Made by a program: the position numbers and the translations under genes
Notes under the pieces: model-generated
What the model was told of the DNA's origin: nothing
What the model saw: only the letters and a program-made list of their open reading frames with translations
The model's database searches: none
Part shown: positions 46,451-59,585 of the stretch, in pieces
Numbering within the stretch: position 1 is the first letter of the stretch
Layout of the letters: each line of letters starts with the position of its first letter
Source: Cytospora piceicola
Taxonomy: Eukaryota; Ascomycota; Sordariomycetes; Diaporthales; Cytosporaceae
Assembly: GCA_023375675.1 (NCBI GenBank)
Contig: JALQBC010000066.1
Span: forward strand, 1 to 64,000
Length of the DNA: 64,000 bases
Direction of reading: 5' to 3'

Positions 46451-48494
46451 AGAGGTTAGTCGAATTATCGCCTACAGCCTTATCTCTTATAGCTTTATCG
46501 TCTGTAGCTTTATTATTAACGTCGATTAGGCTGTTTTTAAGCTTATTAAACCTGTCTATATAGTATAACTTAGCTACGTTTATAGTAGCGTATACGATAG
46601 TATAGAGTATGTTTTTCTTCTCTGTGTTAATATATTTAACCTTAAAACGTTTTTTAGCGTCTTCGACTATACTGTTCTTTTTAAAAGAAACGGTAGAACG
46701 GATAAAGTAAAAGACTGTTTTATAAAGAGGCCGTAAAACGTTTAAGTTATATATAGCTTAAAAGGCTATATAGTTATAGCGGTTATATATAAGGTTTTAA
46801 TAATAGTTAAAAGGCTACGAGCTTTATTTCTTTTTTTAAGAACTCGAAAGGTATTAGTCTAATAGTTTCGATAATACTTTAAAAGGACGGAGACAAGAAG
46901 ACTTATATAGAAAGATAGTAAAGGATATAGATAACTAATAATAAGGTCTTAAAAAGTACCGTTAATAAGCTAAGCGAAAGATATTAAAATAAAGATTAAA
47001 TATATTATCTTTTTTACCTATACTATTAAGGCCTTTTATAAAGACTAGCCTTACTATTCGTAGCTATCTTTATAATACTTATTATCTGTCGTATATTATA
47101 AGATATAATAAAGCATATAAGCTATAAAGTTAAATATTTTTCTTATAATAGTTATACTTTTAAATATTATTTTACCGAGTAAGGTTAGTCTATTATATAT
47201 AAAGATATAGGTTTTTATAAAAAAGACTTAAACTAGCCGATAAGAACTTATTTAATAGAAATAATATTTTAAGTAACGGTATATATAAGTAGTTTAAAGC
47301 GAAATAAAGACTACGGTAAGGTATATTATAACTATATTTATACTTTACTTTACTACTTTCGAGGTTATAGTCGGAGTTAAAGTCTTTTATTAAATACGCT
47401 TTTTATTTTTACCTTTAAGGTTATAGCTTAAAAATTAAATAAAATACCTAAGATATTAACTTTAGTTTACCCGGCGACGTTATAACCGAACACTAAAAAA
47501 CCTTAAATAAAACACCCGGAGATTTAACTTTAGTTTACCGGCGAAATACTATTTATTCGGCGATATTACTATTTATTTAGTAAGATTATAAGTAGAAGCT
47601 TTTATTACTATAGATATACCGTTCTTTTATACTTATACGGCTATACTTAAACGCTAAATAAACTACTTAGCGAGATTATAGTTATAAATACTAAATTCCT
47701 TCGGTAATATTATAGTCGGAAATATTAAATAAACAGACTATAAGATAAGTCGTTATATTCGTAAGGCTTAAGCCTAATATCGAAAAAAAAATATAAGATT
47801 TAGCTTCGCCTACCTAAAATATTAAACCTTAAGTCCGTACTAATCCTTATAAAATAAGCGTTTAGTATACTTATTATAGTTTAGACTATAAGATATATTA
47901 AAGCGGTAAGATATTATAAGAGCTATTAAGAATAAAGGATAAGAAAGGGGATTAACCGATATTTTCAGATAATACGATTATAAGACGTATTAGGTTTTAT
48001 TTTTAAGGTTAGCTGTTTAGTTATAAGATTTAATATAAGCTAGTAGTTTTTAAAGTTATAATATAAAAGTTTTAAGTCGAAGCTTACGGTAAAGATAGGT
48101 AGCCGCTTTAAATATAAAAGGGTATAGAGACAGTTATTTTTTAAAGGTATTATAATTGTTTAGTAGTAGAGTATTATAAGGTTAGCCGCCTATAGTATTC
48201 TGTTATCTTATAGTTATAACCTTATAAAAAATAAACGTAAGATCGTAAGATTAGTAATAACTATCGAAAAGGCTAATATTAGAGTGTTTCGAGGTTAGCT
48301 GTTTAAGCTGCTTTAGTATTAGTCTTTTTTAGATAAATAAATAAAAGTATAAGACTTATAGTATTACGAGTAAAAAAAATAAATAAGGGTATATATTAAA
48401 AACTTTCTTATAGGTAGTTATATCTTTTATATTTCTACTATTTAGCTTTTCGTTTCCGGTGTATCTTTACCCTTATCGCTTTTAAAGTATATAT

Positions 48495-48640
48495 CTTACT
48501 CGTTGCTTTTTATTTCGTTACCTTTAAGTTATATATTTTATTCGTCGCCTTTTATTTTATCGCCTTTAAGTTATATATCTTATTCGTCGCTTTTTATTTT
48601 ATCGCCTTTAAGTTATATATCTTACTCGTTGTCTTTTATC
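48495..48640. repeat. 42-bp tandem repeat
   Basis: Three to four units with TCGCCTTTAAGTTATATATC and CGTCGCTTTTTATTTTA. The 80-codon plus frame here is a 14-residue translation of the repeat (SPLSYISYSSLFIL). Confidence 0.85.
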
Positions 48641-51600
48641 TTATATTACTTTCGCCGGTTCGAAATTTCGTGTTTTCTATATAGGTCTTACTTTTTATAC
48701 TTCTTTTATAGACCGATACTAAAATACCGTAGGTTCTGTCTATAGTATTAGCTATAACGATATTAGATAATAACCCTTTCTATAATAATAACGTCGATAA
48801 TATTACGCGGTTTTAAATTAAACTTTTATATCTAAATACCGAGGTATTTTATACTATCTTATATTTAAAGCAGAACAGGTTCGAGAAGAACACGTTTATT
48901 CCTTCGACTATCGAAAGGAGATAGGTTATAAACGTAGCTTTCGATTAACTTAGCGTTAATTACTTTATAAACCTTTTTCGGCGGAAGCTAAAGAGAGGTA
49001 AAGATAATATTCGGAAGTTTTATTATACTTATATTATCGATACTTTAAAAAGTATAACTATAAAAAACTTAACCGGCTTAACCGACTTTTAAATCGGTAT
49101 AATTAATAATTTCGTTTCCCTTTATATATTTAAAGAATAGGCTAAAGACTGCTATTATATAGTTTATAGCCTTTTATACGTTATAGATAAAAGACGGTCG
49201 TTTAGCTTATTTAAAATTATAGCTATCTTAAAAGTAAACCGAAAAGTTAAAGGTAAGGCCGGATAAAGCGAGTAAAGCTGCTTTTAAAGTATATACTTAT
49301 ATAGCTTTCTTTATATTTTATTAATTAGCTAATATTATTTATAAAAACAACTTTTATTTAAGTAGGTAAGAGAGTTAAAAAGGATATCGTTTAACGTTTT
49401 TACTAGTGTTTTTATACCTTTTTACTTTTTATATATATTAGTATACTATTTATAAACTATATTCCGATATAAAAGATAAGTACGTTTTTTATTATAAAGA
49501 AACCCGAATTTATAATACTTTATTCCCGATAACTATATTAGTGCTATAGGTTTTACTTTACTATAAATATACGTTAGTAGCCCGAAGTGTTTTTAACCGA
49601 TATTATTATATTAGATTTAAAGGTAAGCTTATTAGTTATTTATTATATTTCGACTTTTATAAATATTATTAAACTATATTTTAAAAGCTTTCGAACGTTC
49701 CGACAGATATTTATAGTTAAAAGTATTAGCTATAATACCGGGTATCGTTAAAAGGCCGGCTTTTAGCTTAGTTTATTCGGGAAATATATAAGAATATAAG
49801 GTTATTATATACGACGATAGTTAAAGTATAATATATTAGTACTATAAAAGAGGACTCGATAGTATACTTTATAAAAGGACGTTTTCGTAGCTATAGAACC
49901 TATAGCGTTATATATATATATAATATTAATAAAAGGCCTATAATAAAGCCGCCGGCTATACCTTTATCGTTATCGACCTTTTAGTATTATAGTATCGCGA
50001 AAGGCTTTTTTTACTAATAGTATAGCTTTTATAACTTTATATCCGGTACTTTTAAGTATTATTAGCCGGATATTAATATTACGATAAAGAATTCCTACGG
50101 ATCTTTATTAGTAGCCTATTAGAGTACTTTTTAGCTTATCTCTTTATAAGCGATAGTATCGTCGGAGGTATAGACTTTAAGTCTTATACTTTAAAAAAGC
50201 GTTAAGACTATCGTATAAACTACTTCGAAGTTATACTTATCTACGATATTAAAAGATCGAGTAGAGTTTATAGATAATAAAAGGGTATTATTTAGCTAAC
50301 GTATAAAGCGAAGTAAAGGTTAGACCGGTACGTCGTATAGCTAATAAACTTATAAGACGTAATAAGCGACTATTTTAGTATATATATCCTTTTAATATCC
50401 GAATAGGTAGCGATTTTTCCGGAAAACTTAGCTTAAAGTTTTAAACCGGTAATATACTTGAAGATAGCCGTACCGTATATAGTACGTTATCTGTTACGTT
50501 AGAGACGGTATCGGTACTAATTATATAAAGTCTTATAAAGAGGAGGACTATATTACTTTACTTTTTAAGGCGTAGGCTTAGTTTTCGACCGGGTAGTAGC
50601 TATAAAGTAAGATCTAGCTCGATAACTTCGTCGAGTATAGCTTATTTATAAAGTATAACGGTAGTTATATATACTATAACTTATTTTATATTAACCTTAA
50701 CTATTTTACTTAAGAATTATACTATAAAAACTAAAGTAAAACGAAATACTACGACTACGCCTTTTTCTTTCGGTAAAGTAAACTGCTTATTCTTTTAACG
50801 TATTTTAAATACGAACTACCTTATTTCCTTTAAGTAAAACGGCCTAGTATAAAGTATATCTGTAAGCAGGGACTAATATATAGTAGTATACGGCTTTAAT
50901 AACCTTCGAGTATATTTTAATTTAAATCTAAGTATTAAAAAAGGTAAAAAGGATACCGTAAAGTCTAAAGGCCTTACGGCTATAGTAGTATATATTCTTA
51001 TCTTTCGAGTATAAGCTACCGGTTTTTTTTAATTCCGGTACGTTCGGGTTTAGCCTTACTATCGTTATTATTATCGAGCTGCGTTACCTTTACCGCCCGA
51101 TAAGGATTTAAACGAGGCTTAACCGGCTATAGCTTATCTGCCTTTTTTATATTAGTATTAAGTTATTTATTAAAGTCTTTACTTATTAAGGCTATATATT
51201 CTTTTATTATCCGGAGGTATTAAACGTTAGCCGGCTAGCTAAAGTTCGGGACTCGGCGGTAAGGTAAAAGTAGTACTTAAAAATATCGTTTAAGCTATTA
51301 CCGAGTAACTCGACGACGAATAAGGTATAGTAGGTATTAAAGCTTAAGTTTAGCTAGAAGTATATCGAGTAATAAGATTTAAAAAGGTAAGTAAAGGTAT
51401 AATATAAGTATAAATAAAGAAAAGCTAGGTAAAAGTTTTCGTTAAGTATCTATATATTTTTATATATTACTTACTTTAAGCTTAGCTTTTAGTTTAGTAC
51501 TTTATTTATAGCGGAGTTTTATATTATATTATCCGACGGTTTTTCTCTTTTTATAATTCGACGGCTTAATTAAAGTTAGACTGTAGCTTATTATAAGGGA

Positions 51601-54600
51601 TGCTTATAACCGTACCTTTCGGGATCTAATTATCGATAAATCTTAACGGAATATAAAGAAAGTCCGTCTTTATATCGTCGTAGTTTTTATTATTATCGCT
51701 ACTGCCGTTCTCCTCTTTAACGTAGATAATATACTGTCGGAACTTATACTCGAGGTTTTATCTTTTAATCTTTAAAAGGTTTATAGAAATTTTATATAGC
51801 TTCTTTAAATTGCTTAAACGTTAAGATCGTATACGCTTTTCGATATCTAATCGTAGAATCTATTTAAGCTCTTTCTTAAATTCTTTTTAATAGTATTTTT
51901 TAATTACTAATAAACACGTAAATTTTAGTATTACTAAAGAATATATATTTTAAGGTAAACGTACGTTGTATCTTCTTATTACCTGTATTATAAGTAAAGT
52001 CGATCTTTACTATAAGTATAAAGATCTTTTTAGTCTTAACTTCGGGAGGTTATCGCGTATAATATATAAATCTATTAACTTAACACTCTTTGTTATCTGT
52101 TAATTATATAATTAACTCGAAGATATGTTTAACGTAAAAATCGTTAATAGGTAAGACCTTTATAAGCTTTATTTAAATAATATTATAAATAAGTTATATA
52201 GCGTTTTTATTAAATAGTTTATAGATTTTAGTCTTATATAGTAACTTTATTTCGAGCTGTTCGATAGTACTGCTATATTAAAAGCTAAGTAGCTTGTTAA
52301 TAAATCTAAAGATACGTATTTAAGTTCGAATATACCGAATAAGCTCGATTAAATCTAAAATAGCTTAAATCTTTAACTACTTTTATAGTTATAGCTATTA
52401 TAGTACGTTCTGTATTTACTTTTAATTAATAATAAGGCCTACTACGTAAAAAAATAGTATATATTTTAATAAGCTATATTTATTTATAAAAGATAATAAT
52501 ATAAAGATAAAATTATAAAGGTAAGGTATAACTGCGAATAATTTATTAAAGTAGTTAACGTTTTTTATTTATTTACTATTTAGTATATCGTTTAATATAT
52601 CGTCGGTTTCGGTATCTGCTATAAGTAGTAGTTTAAAAAGGTTTTAATACTCTTTAAGTCTTAATAAAAAGGTGATTTTATCGGCTTTACTTTTAGTTTC
52701 TTTTAAGGCAGTTTCGGGCCTATTTTATTAAAGCTAGCTAAAAAAGGTAAAAAAGCTAACTATACCCGTATAAGCCGTTTTATAAAAGCGTTTAAGGTTA
52801 TTTTAGCCGTAATCTCTAGCTAACGAAGGCCTTTCCTATTAGTATAGGCTAGTACTATTAGATAATATAGTAGCTGCTATAGTTTTTAATTAATAATTAA
52901 GCTATAAATAACTTAAGAAGATATTAGATTATTATTATTATTACTATTACGATTATCGCCGTTATTATAAATATACGACGTTATAGCGAGTTATAACCTA
53001 ATTCGAAAGGTTATAACTTAACGTCGAAAGGTCGTAACTCGACGCTAATATATCTGCCCGAGTACCGGCATTATATTTACCTAATATAGCACTAATAAAC
53101 GTATAAGCTTTTTAAGACCTAAAGCTTCGGGTTTAGGCCGTTAAGATTTTAAGGAAACTATAGATCTTATAGATTTCGTAAATCTTATAGATCTTAGCAG
53201 AGAACGCGGAAGTACCTGTAAAGCCGCTTATAATCCGACCGTTATTATAAAGCTTTATTCGAGCTTTTATACGATAAGCTATATACTAAGCGTTATCCGG
53301 AAAATTTACTATTACTACTTTAAGTCTTAAAAACTATCGTAAATGTTTTTTTTCCGAAAAAAGTCTTTCGGTACGGTTAGCCGAAGTTAGATATAATAGC
53401 TAAACGAATATAAGCTTTATATATTTAATATTAAACCCGTTATAAATATAAAAGTACCGGTAGATAAATAAAGGTCTTTTATAGCTTTAAATTTTATAGG
53501 TAACTTATAGGTTTTTAAGTTTATCTGTTTAACTTTAAAGGTTCTCTGCTATTAATAATATTTCGTTTAAATCTATATTTATATTCTTATCTTTATCTTT
53601 TAAGTTTATAACCTTTCTTTTCTTTTTATAACTATTATTCGAAATCTCGGTAAAGGAATAAAGACTAAAGAGTTCGATAGTAGTAATAACGACGGTAGTA
53701 CGCTTTTTCTCGGCTTTTTTTAACGTCTTTTTTTTTACGCCGAACTTACTGTTTATTATAACTATATACTACTTAATATAGTTTTTTATTAAAGGCTAGA
53801 AAAGAGCGGCGACTATAAAAGTGTGTTTATAAGACGCTACTTTATTATTATAAAAGTAAAACGAGTAACTTTTATAAAATATATCTTCCCGAGTACTTTT
53901 TTTAATAAGCGTTTACTTATAAGTCGTTTAAATACTGTTTCCGACGGTATAGTTATTATAAAGGATTTTATATTTTTATTAGTTACTAGTTACTTAGGTT
54001 TTTAGTTACTCGGGTATAAAGAAAGACTAACTAAGCGGAGATACTTATAGCTTAAGCTAATACGGCTTTAACGTTTTAATTCCGCCGGTTTAAAACGTTT
54101 TTTAGCTTAAACTTTTACTTAACCTTTTTTTTCTTTTTACCTTTACCTTTATTTATTACGTTTAGTATTAAAGCACTTTTTTTCGTAAGAATCCCGGCTA
54201 AGTACTCGATTTTTAAATTTATAAGGTAAAAGGGGAAGGTAACGACGACTTCGGGATATATCTGTAAAACGGTTTTTTAAGTAGTTATTAAATCGGCGTA
54301 AGCTTTATATTATAATGTTTAAGTATAGCTAGTAACTTATAAAGTAGTAGTAGCGGAAGAGTAAGAGAAGGCGAAGTAAAAGAGGAAGGGAAATCGTAAA
54401 TATTACGTTTACTTATATACGATATTTTAAAATTAAATATTTTAAAGGTTAGTATTAAATACTTTCGTAGGTTTAATTTCTATTAGGTTAAAGTAGTTTT
54501 ATAAGTAATAGCTGCTAACGACGTTATTATAACTATTATTCTTATTTATATAATAGCCTTATATATATAAGTTGTTTTAATACGAATTATATAAAGTATA

Positions 54601-54699
54601 AATATAGAAGTAATTAATTAGTTTATACGAAGTATTAAAGCTTAACCCCTTTTATAGTCTTTAAATACTTTTCTTAAAACAAGTTAAACAGGTTAAGCT

Positions 54700-54860
54700 T
54701 AATATATTTTATAATTATTATATTTAGCCTTATACTATCTGTTATACCTTACTTAGTTTATAGTTATTATATTTAGCCTTTTACTACTCGCTATACCTTA
54801 CTTCGTTTATAGTTATTATATTTAGCCTTTTACTACTTATTATACCTTACTTCGAATAAC
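54700..54860. repeat. 49-bp tandem repeat
   Basis: Three units with ATAGTTATTATATTTAGCC and CTATACCTTACTTCG, nearly identical except for a few transitions. Confidence 0.85.
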
Positions 54861-55554
54861 CTAGCCTAGCTTATTAAACCTATATAGTAAAGTTAGTTTT
54901 TAATATATATAAAAGGATTCGTACTTTATATAAGAAATATACCTTAATTATACTCGCCGTTACTTTAATAAAAGAAGACCTTTTTATAACGCGATTTAAT
55001 TAAGCTCGGATATATATATAGCTAGATATTATAAGTACGAATAATAAGCTTTTTAGTTTTTTTAAGTTAGTTATCGGGGTTATAAAACTACTTACAGAAC
55101 GTTATTATAACCTTTTCGGGTTTATTTTAACCGTTACCCGGGTAAATAGGCTTACCGTTATATATAATAATACCGAGATAACTATAAGCTCGGTAACTAT
55201 ATAAAAGCTCTTTTTACTTCGTATTAAACTTTATATATAAGAGAGCCGGTATTTTATAATCTTTTACTATACTATAGTTATCCGGCTATAAAGGAAATAT
55301 CTTAAATATTATAATTACCTTTTTTAAGTTTAATAGACCTTTTAAATAACCGGCTTATTCTATTACCGGCGAAGTATATTATAAAGCGATTTACTCGATT
55401 ACCTTTATATTTTTAACTATTAGCCGATTATAGTTTATAAATAAGTTAACTAAGATAATATTCTTTTTAGTTAACTAAAATAGGTTAACTCTTAATATTA
55501 AACAGAATTAGTTTATATAAAAGTATCTTATTTAGTACTAATATATCTCGTTCT

Positions 55555-55810
55555 GTCTAACCTATAAACGTAAACTTATTATTTTTTTTATTTTAGCTTA
55601 ATACTTAGTCTGTAGACGTAGATATATTATCTTCTTTATTTTAGCTTATAGATATCTATATATTATCTTATCTTACTTAGTCTGTAAACGTAAACGCCTT
55701 ATCTTTTTTAGCTTAGCCTATAGATATCTATACCTTATTTTATTCTACTGAGTTTATAAACGTAAACGCTTTATCTTCTTTAACGACGTTTATAGATATC
55801 GATACTACCG
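55555..55810. repeat. Degenerate tandem repeat with RTAAACGTAAACG and TAGATATCTATA
   Basis: Alternating segments GTCTGTAGACGTAGATAT and TTATAGATATCTATA recur several times with loose spacing; the palindromic TAGATATCTA is prominent. Confidence 0.65.
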
Positions 55811-55949
55811 ACGGTATATAAAGTTTCGTTATATTTATATAAAGTATTTATAAGTATCTGTTCGTTTACGTAATAACTAATAAGGTAAACTTATATTTTA
55901 GTTATAAGTCGAGAAACTTATTAAAGATAAATATATTAATAATCTCTTT

Positions 55950-56250
55950 ACAGACTTCTTTTAAAATAGAAGAAAATATAAAAGGCTAAGTAAAAGCTAT
56001 AATTTTTTTATAAAGCTCTTTTAAAATAAAAGAAAGTATAAAGGGTTAAGTAAAAGCTATAATCTTTTTATAAAGCTTTTTTAAAATAAAAGAAAGTATA
56101 AAGGGCTAAGTAAAAGCTATAATGTCTTTATAAAGCTTTTTTAAAATAAAAGAAAATATAAGAAGCTAAGTAAGAGCTATAATTTCTTTATAAAGCTCTT
56201 TTAAAATAAAAGAAAGTATAAAAGGCTAAGTAAGAGCTATAATCTTTTCG
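55950..56250. repeat. 60-bp tandem repeat, about five copies
   Basis: Units of 60 bp with AAAGGCTAAGTAAAAGCTATA, TTTTTATAAAGCT and TTTTAAAATAAAAGAAAGTAT. Copies are close to identical, with scattered transitions. Confidence 0.92.
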
Positions 56251-58839
56251 CTTTAAAAGAAAAAATAAGTACGTTTAAATAAACAGAGTTCTATTCGATA
56301 AAAACTAAAAACTTTACGCCTTTTAATAAACATTTAAAGGCTAAAGGAATTTAACGTTATAAACGAATTTACCTATAGTAGCTTATATTATAATATCTTA
56401 AATACCGAATAAAAGCGGTAATACTTTTAAAAAGCCGAGCTTTTATTTCTTAAGTAATAGCTTTACCGTAAGATATTTAATAATAAGTTAGTATTATATA
56501 AAGCTTACTTACTTCGGGTATTTATAAACGGCTTTTAAAGGCTTAGGTTTAATTACTATTTTAAAGTAACCGGAAAGCTTTCTTTAAGTAAGTAAATCGT
56601 CTAGTAATATCTTAATAAAGCTTCTTTTAATACGGCTACCCCGGACTATAAAAAAAGGCTTAGCCGCTATAATACTTTAAGCTTTAAACACTTTTTATAA
56701 CTACTTTATCGTCGCTTTATTTATTAGTAACTTAATAAAACTAGTATATTAAAAGACTAACCTCGAGCTTAATAGTTATAGAAATAGTCGAAAGGCGTAG
56801 ATATTACAGATTATTAAACTAAAGTTTAGTATAAAGTACCGGTAAAGCACGGCTATATTAGCTTACTTTTCGTTTTAGTTTATATATTTTTTTATAAGGC
56901 CTATAAGGGTTTTAGCTAAGGTCGACGTTATAAGTATTTAATATAAGGTAGCGAGTAAATTTATCTTTTACGATTAACTAAAGGTAGCTTAGCTTAAAAA
57001 AGCGTAGTAAAGAGTTTTTATAAGTATACCTTAAACCCGGAGCCTTTTAAAGGTAAATAGCCGGCTTAAAATAGGCTTACCGCTTATTACTTTAAGTAAA
57101 CCGGACCGAACAAGAGGTCTACTTTATTATTAAAACTAAGCTAAATCGATTTAATCGAAGTAACTCGAAAAACCTTATTTTTAACCTAGTATAGCTTAAA
57201 AAAGGCCGTGTTTCTTCTATCGATTAGTTAAAATACTTTCGGAAATAGTAACTTTACTTAAATTCGGTAAGATAATTAAAACTTTATAGTAACTAAACCT
57301 ATTTACCTAATTCCCCTTATTTTAAGCTATATAATAATACCGCCGCACATTTTATACGATTTTCCTTATTAGATTAAACGTATTATAAAGTTAACCGTTT
57401 AACGTATATATTAGTAGTACTACTTATATAAGGCTTAAGTTTATTATTATATTTCTTACCTTAAAAGGCGCTTATTATAAACTATAAGCCGGCTTATCTA
57501 ATTTAAATTATCTTATATTATAAAATACTAAAATATATACCTTATATAATGTTTTTTAATAGATTAAGGGCATCGCGAAGTTAGCTATTTAAAAAGACTT
57601 AATTTTACTAATTAACACGTACTTATAGAATTTTTCTATACCGGAAGTAAGTAAGTATAGTAATAACGATATATATTCGGTAACTAACAGTATAACTAAA
57701 TAGTATATATATTTTATAAAAAAGACCTAGCTTCGAGTTATTTAAGTATATTTCGGTATTATCTACTTTAATTATTTTTTTTTTTAGTAAACAGAGAGGT
57801 CTTTAAGTAGCTGTTCTATTTTTAATATTATAATAATAAACGTTATTACTACCGATAATTTTCTTAGTTTAACGATTTAATCTTTTCGGAAATATTTTCT
57901 TTATTATAATCCCTCCGAGTCGGCTTACTTTATACCGTAAGAACTAGAGCTTATATAGAGCTTAAAGGTATTAAGACTTCTCTTTATATTATCGAATCGA
58001 TTAAGTTATATATACCTTATAGCTTTTTTAACGCCTATATTATTCTAACCCTTTTAAGGTAAAGGTTTTTTTATATCTGTTTTTCGATACCTTAACACGT
58101 TATTAAAGGTATAAAAGAAATTAACTATCGGAGTATTTTATATATCTTTTTAAACGTATCCTTTAATATATTATCTTTATTAGCTTAAAACTCTTTTACC
58201 GCTACTATTATATTATTAGAAAGAAGTTTATACCCGATCCTACTCTATTTATACTACTAATAAGCTTATTTTACTAAATACTATTAGTATACTTTAACGT
58301 AGCTAAAGTAAAATAACGTACCGGCGTTTAAACGTATTATAACCGCGATATACTTATACCTATAATCGTTTTAACTATATAAGAAGTATTTAAAACAGAG
58401 TATAGTATTAAGTAAGTACCGGGTAAGTAAACTAAACTATTTAAGTAAGGAATTATCGGTATTTAAACCTGTTATTATAGTATTCTTTTTAATACTACCG
58501 GTATACTTCGGTAGGTAGTCGGAAGTTAAAAGCTATATTTATAGCCGTATAAAAGTTACTTCGAAGGCTTTATTATTAACAGTAAGGCTAGCTAATAAGC
58601 TTATAATCTATAAAGGAACCTATCTTATATTAGTATAGGCGATTACGGTAGAGAAAAAAGTAGTAGAAATATATATTAAAATAGGTAGCTATACCTTTAT
58701 AAATATTACTTTAAAAGCTTAATATAGTATTAGTAACGGTTAGTATAATAGTAGCTTTTATAATATAGTTAATATAGAAAATCTACCGGTTAACGTTTAA
58801 ACAAACGTAAAGCTAAAAAAAAAAGGTAGCAGTATATCG

Positions 58840-59160
58840 TATAGTACCTATTATTTCGAAATAAAAAGATAAAGGAATAGCCTGTCGATAAACGATACCT
58901 AATGTTTTATAGTAAACGCTATACCCGAGGGGTATAAAGGCGATATATCGTATAGCGCTTACTGTTTTAAAATAAAAGGATAAAAAGGTAGCTTACCGAT
59001 AAACGGTATTTACTATTTCGGTATAAAGGAATAAAAGGAAGGTTTACCGGTAGGCAGTGCTTACTATTTCGAGGTAAAAGAATAAAGGGACGGCTTATTA
59101 ACAGGCGGTACTTACTGTTTCGGAGTAAAGGAATAGAAGGATAGCTTACTAATAAGCGTA
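58840..59160. repeat. About 63-bp tandem repeat, four to five copies
   Basis: Units share TACTATTTCG, GTAAAGGAATAAAAGGA, GGCTTACCGATAAACGGT and are decayed to different degrees; the later ones contain more surviving CA and TG. Confidence 0.75.
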
Positions 59161-59494
59161 TTAAACTTTAAAAGGCGCGGCGAAAGGTTAACGCCGGAAA
59201 GGTAGTATAGTATAACTAACAACGATAACGATATAAACGTTCGAACCGAAATAGCTAATAGTTTTATATAACTATTACTACCGATCGGTTAACTAAATAA
59301 ATTTATCGTAAATCGGTATTAAAAAACTTTCGAAATATATTAGTTAATATATTCGGGGTTTTTTATATATTTATCGATAGTTACTAGTTAATAGAAAAAC
59401 CGGTAAAGCAAAACCGTATTATATTTATTTTAAAAGTATATAAACTTAATTACTTACTTATTTAAATAAGTACTTAAGCTTTTTATATATAAAT

Positions 59495-59585
59495 CTACTT
59501 TAACTTTAACCCTTACTTTAACTTCGACTTTAACCTTTACCTTTACTTTTACTTTTACCTTTACTTTTACCTTTACTTTTAAGCT
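59495..59585. repeat. Hexanucleotide array TTTACC / TTTAAC
   Basis: Tandem ACTTTA, ACCTTT and ACTTTT steps over about 90 bp. It resembles the array at 44354-44462 but is more decayed. Confidence 0.8.

Noticed and set aside
46200..46529. 109-codon hydrophobic frame
   Set aside because: It is the translation of a 33-bp tandem repeat within RIP-damaged DNA; no promoter or coding signature.
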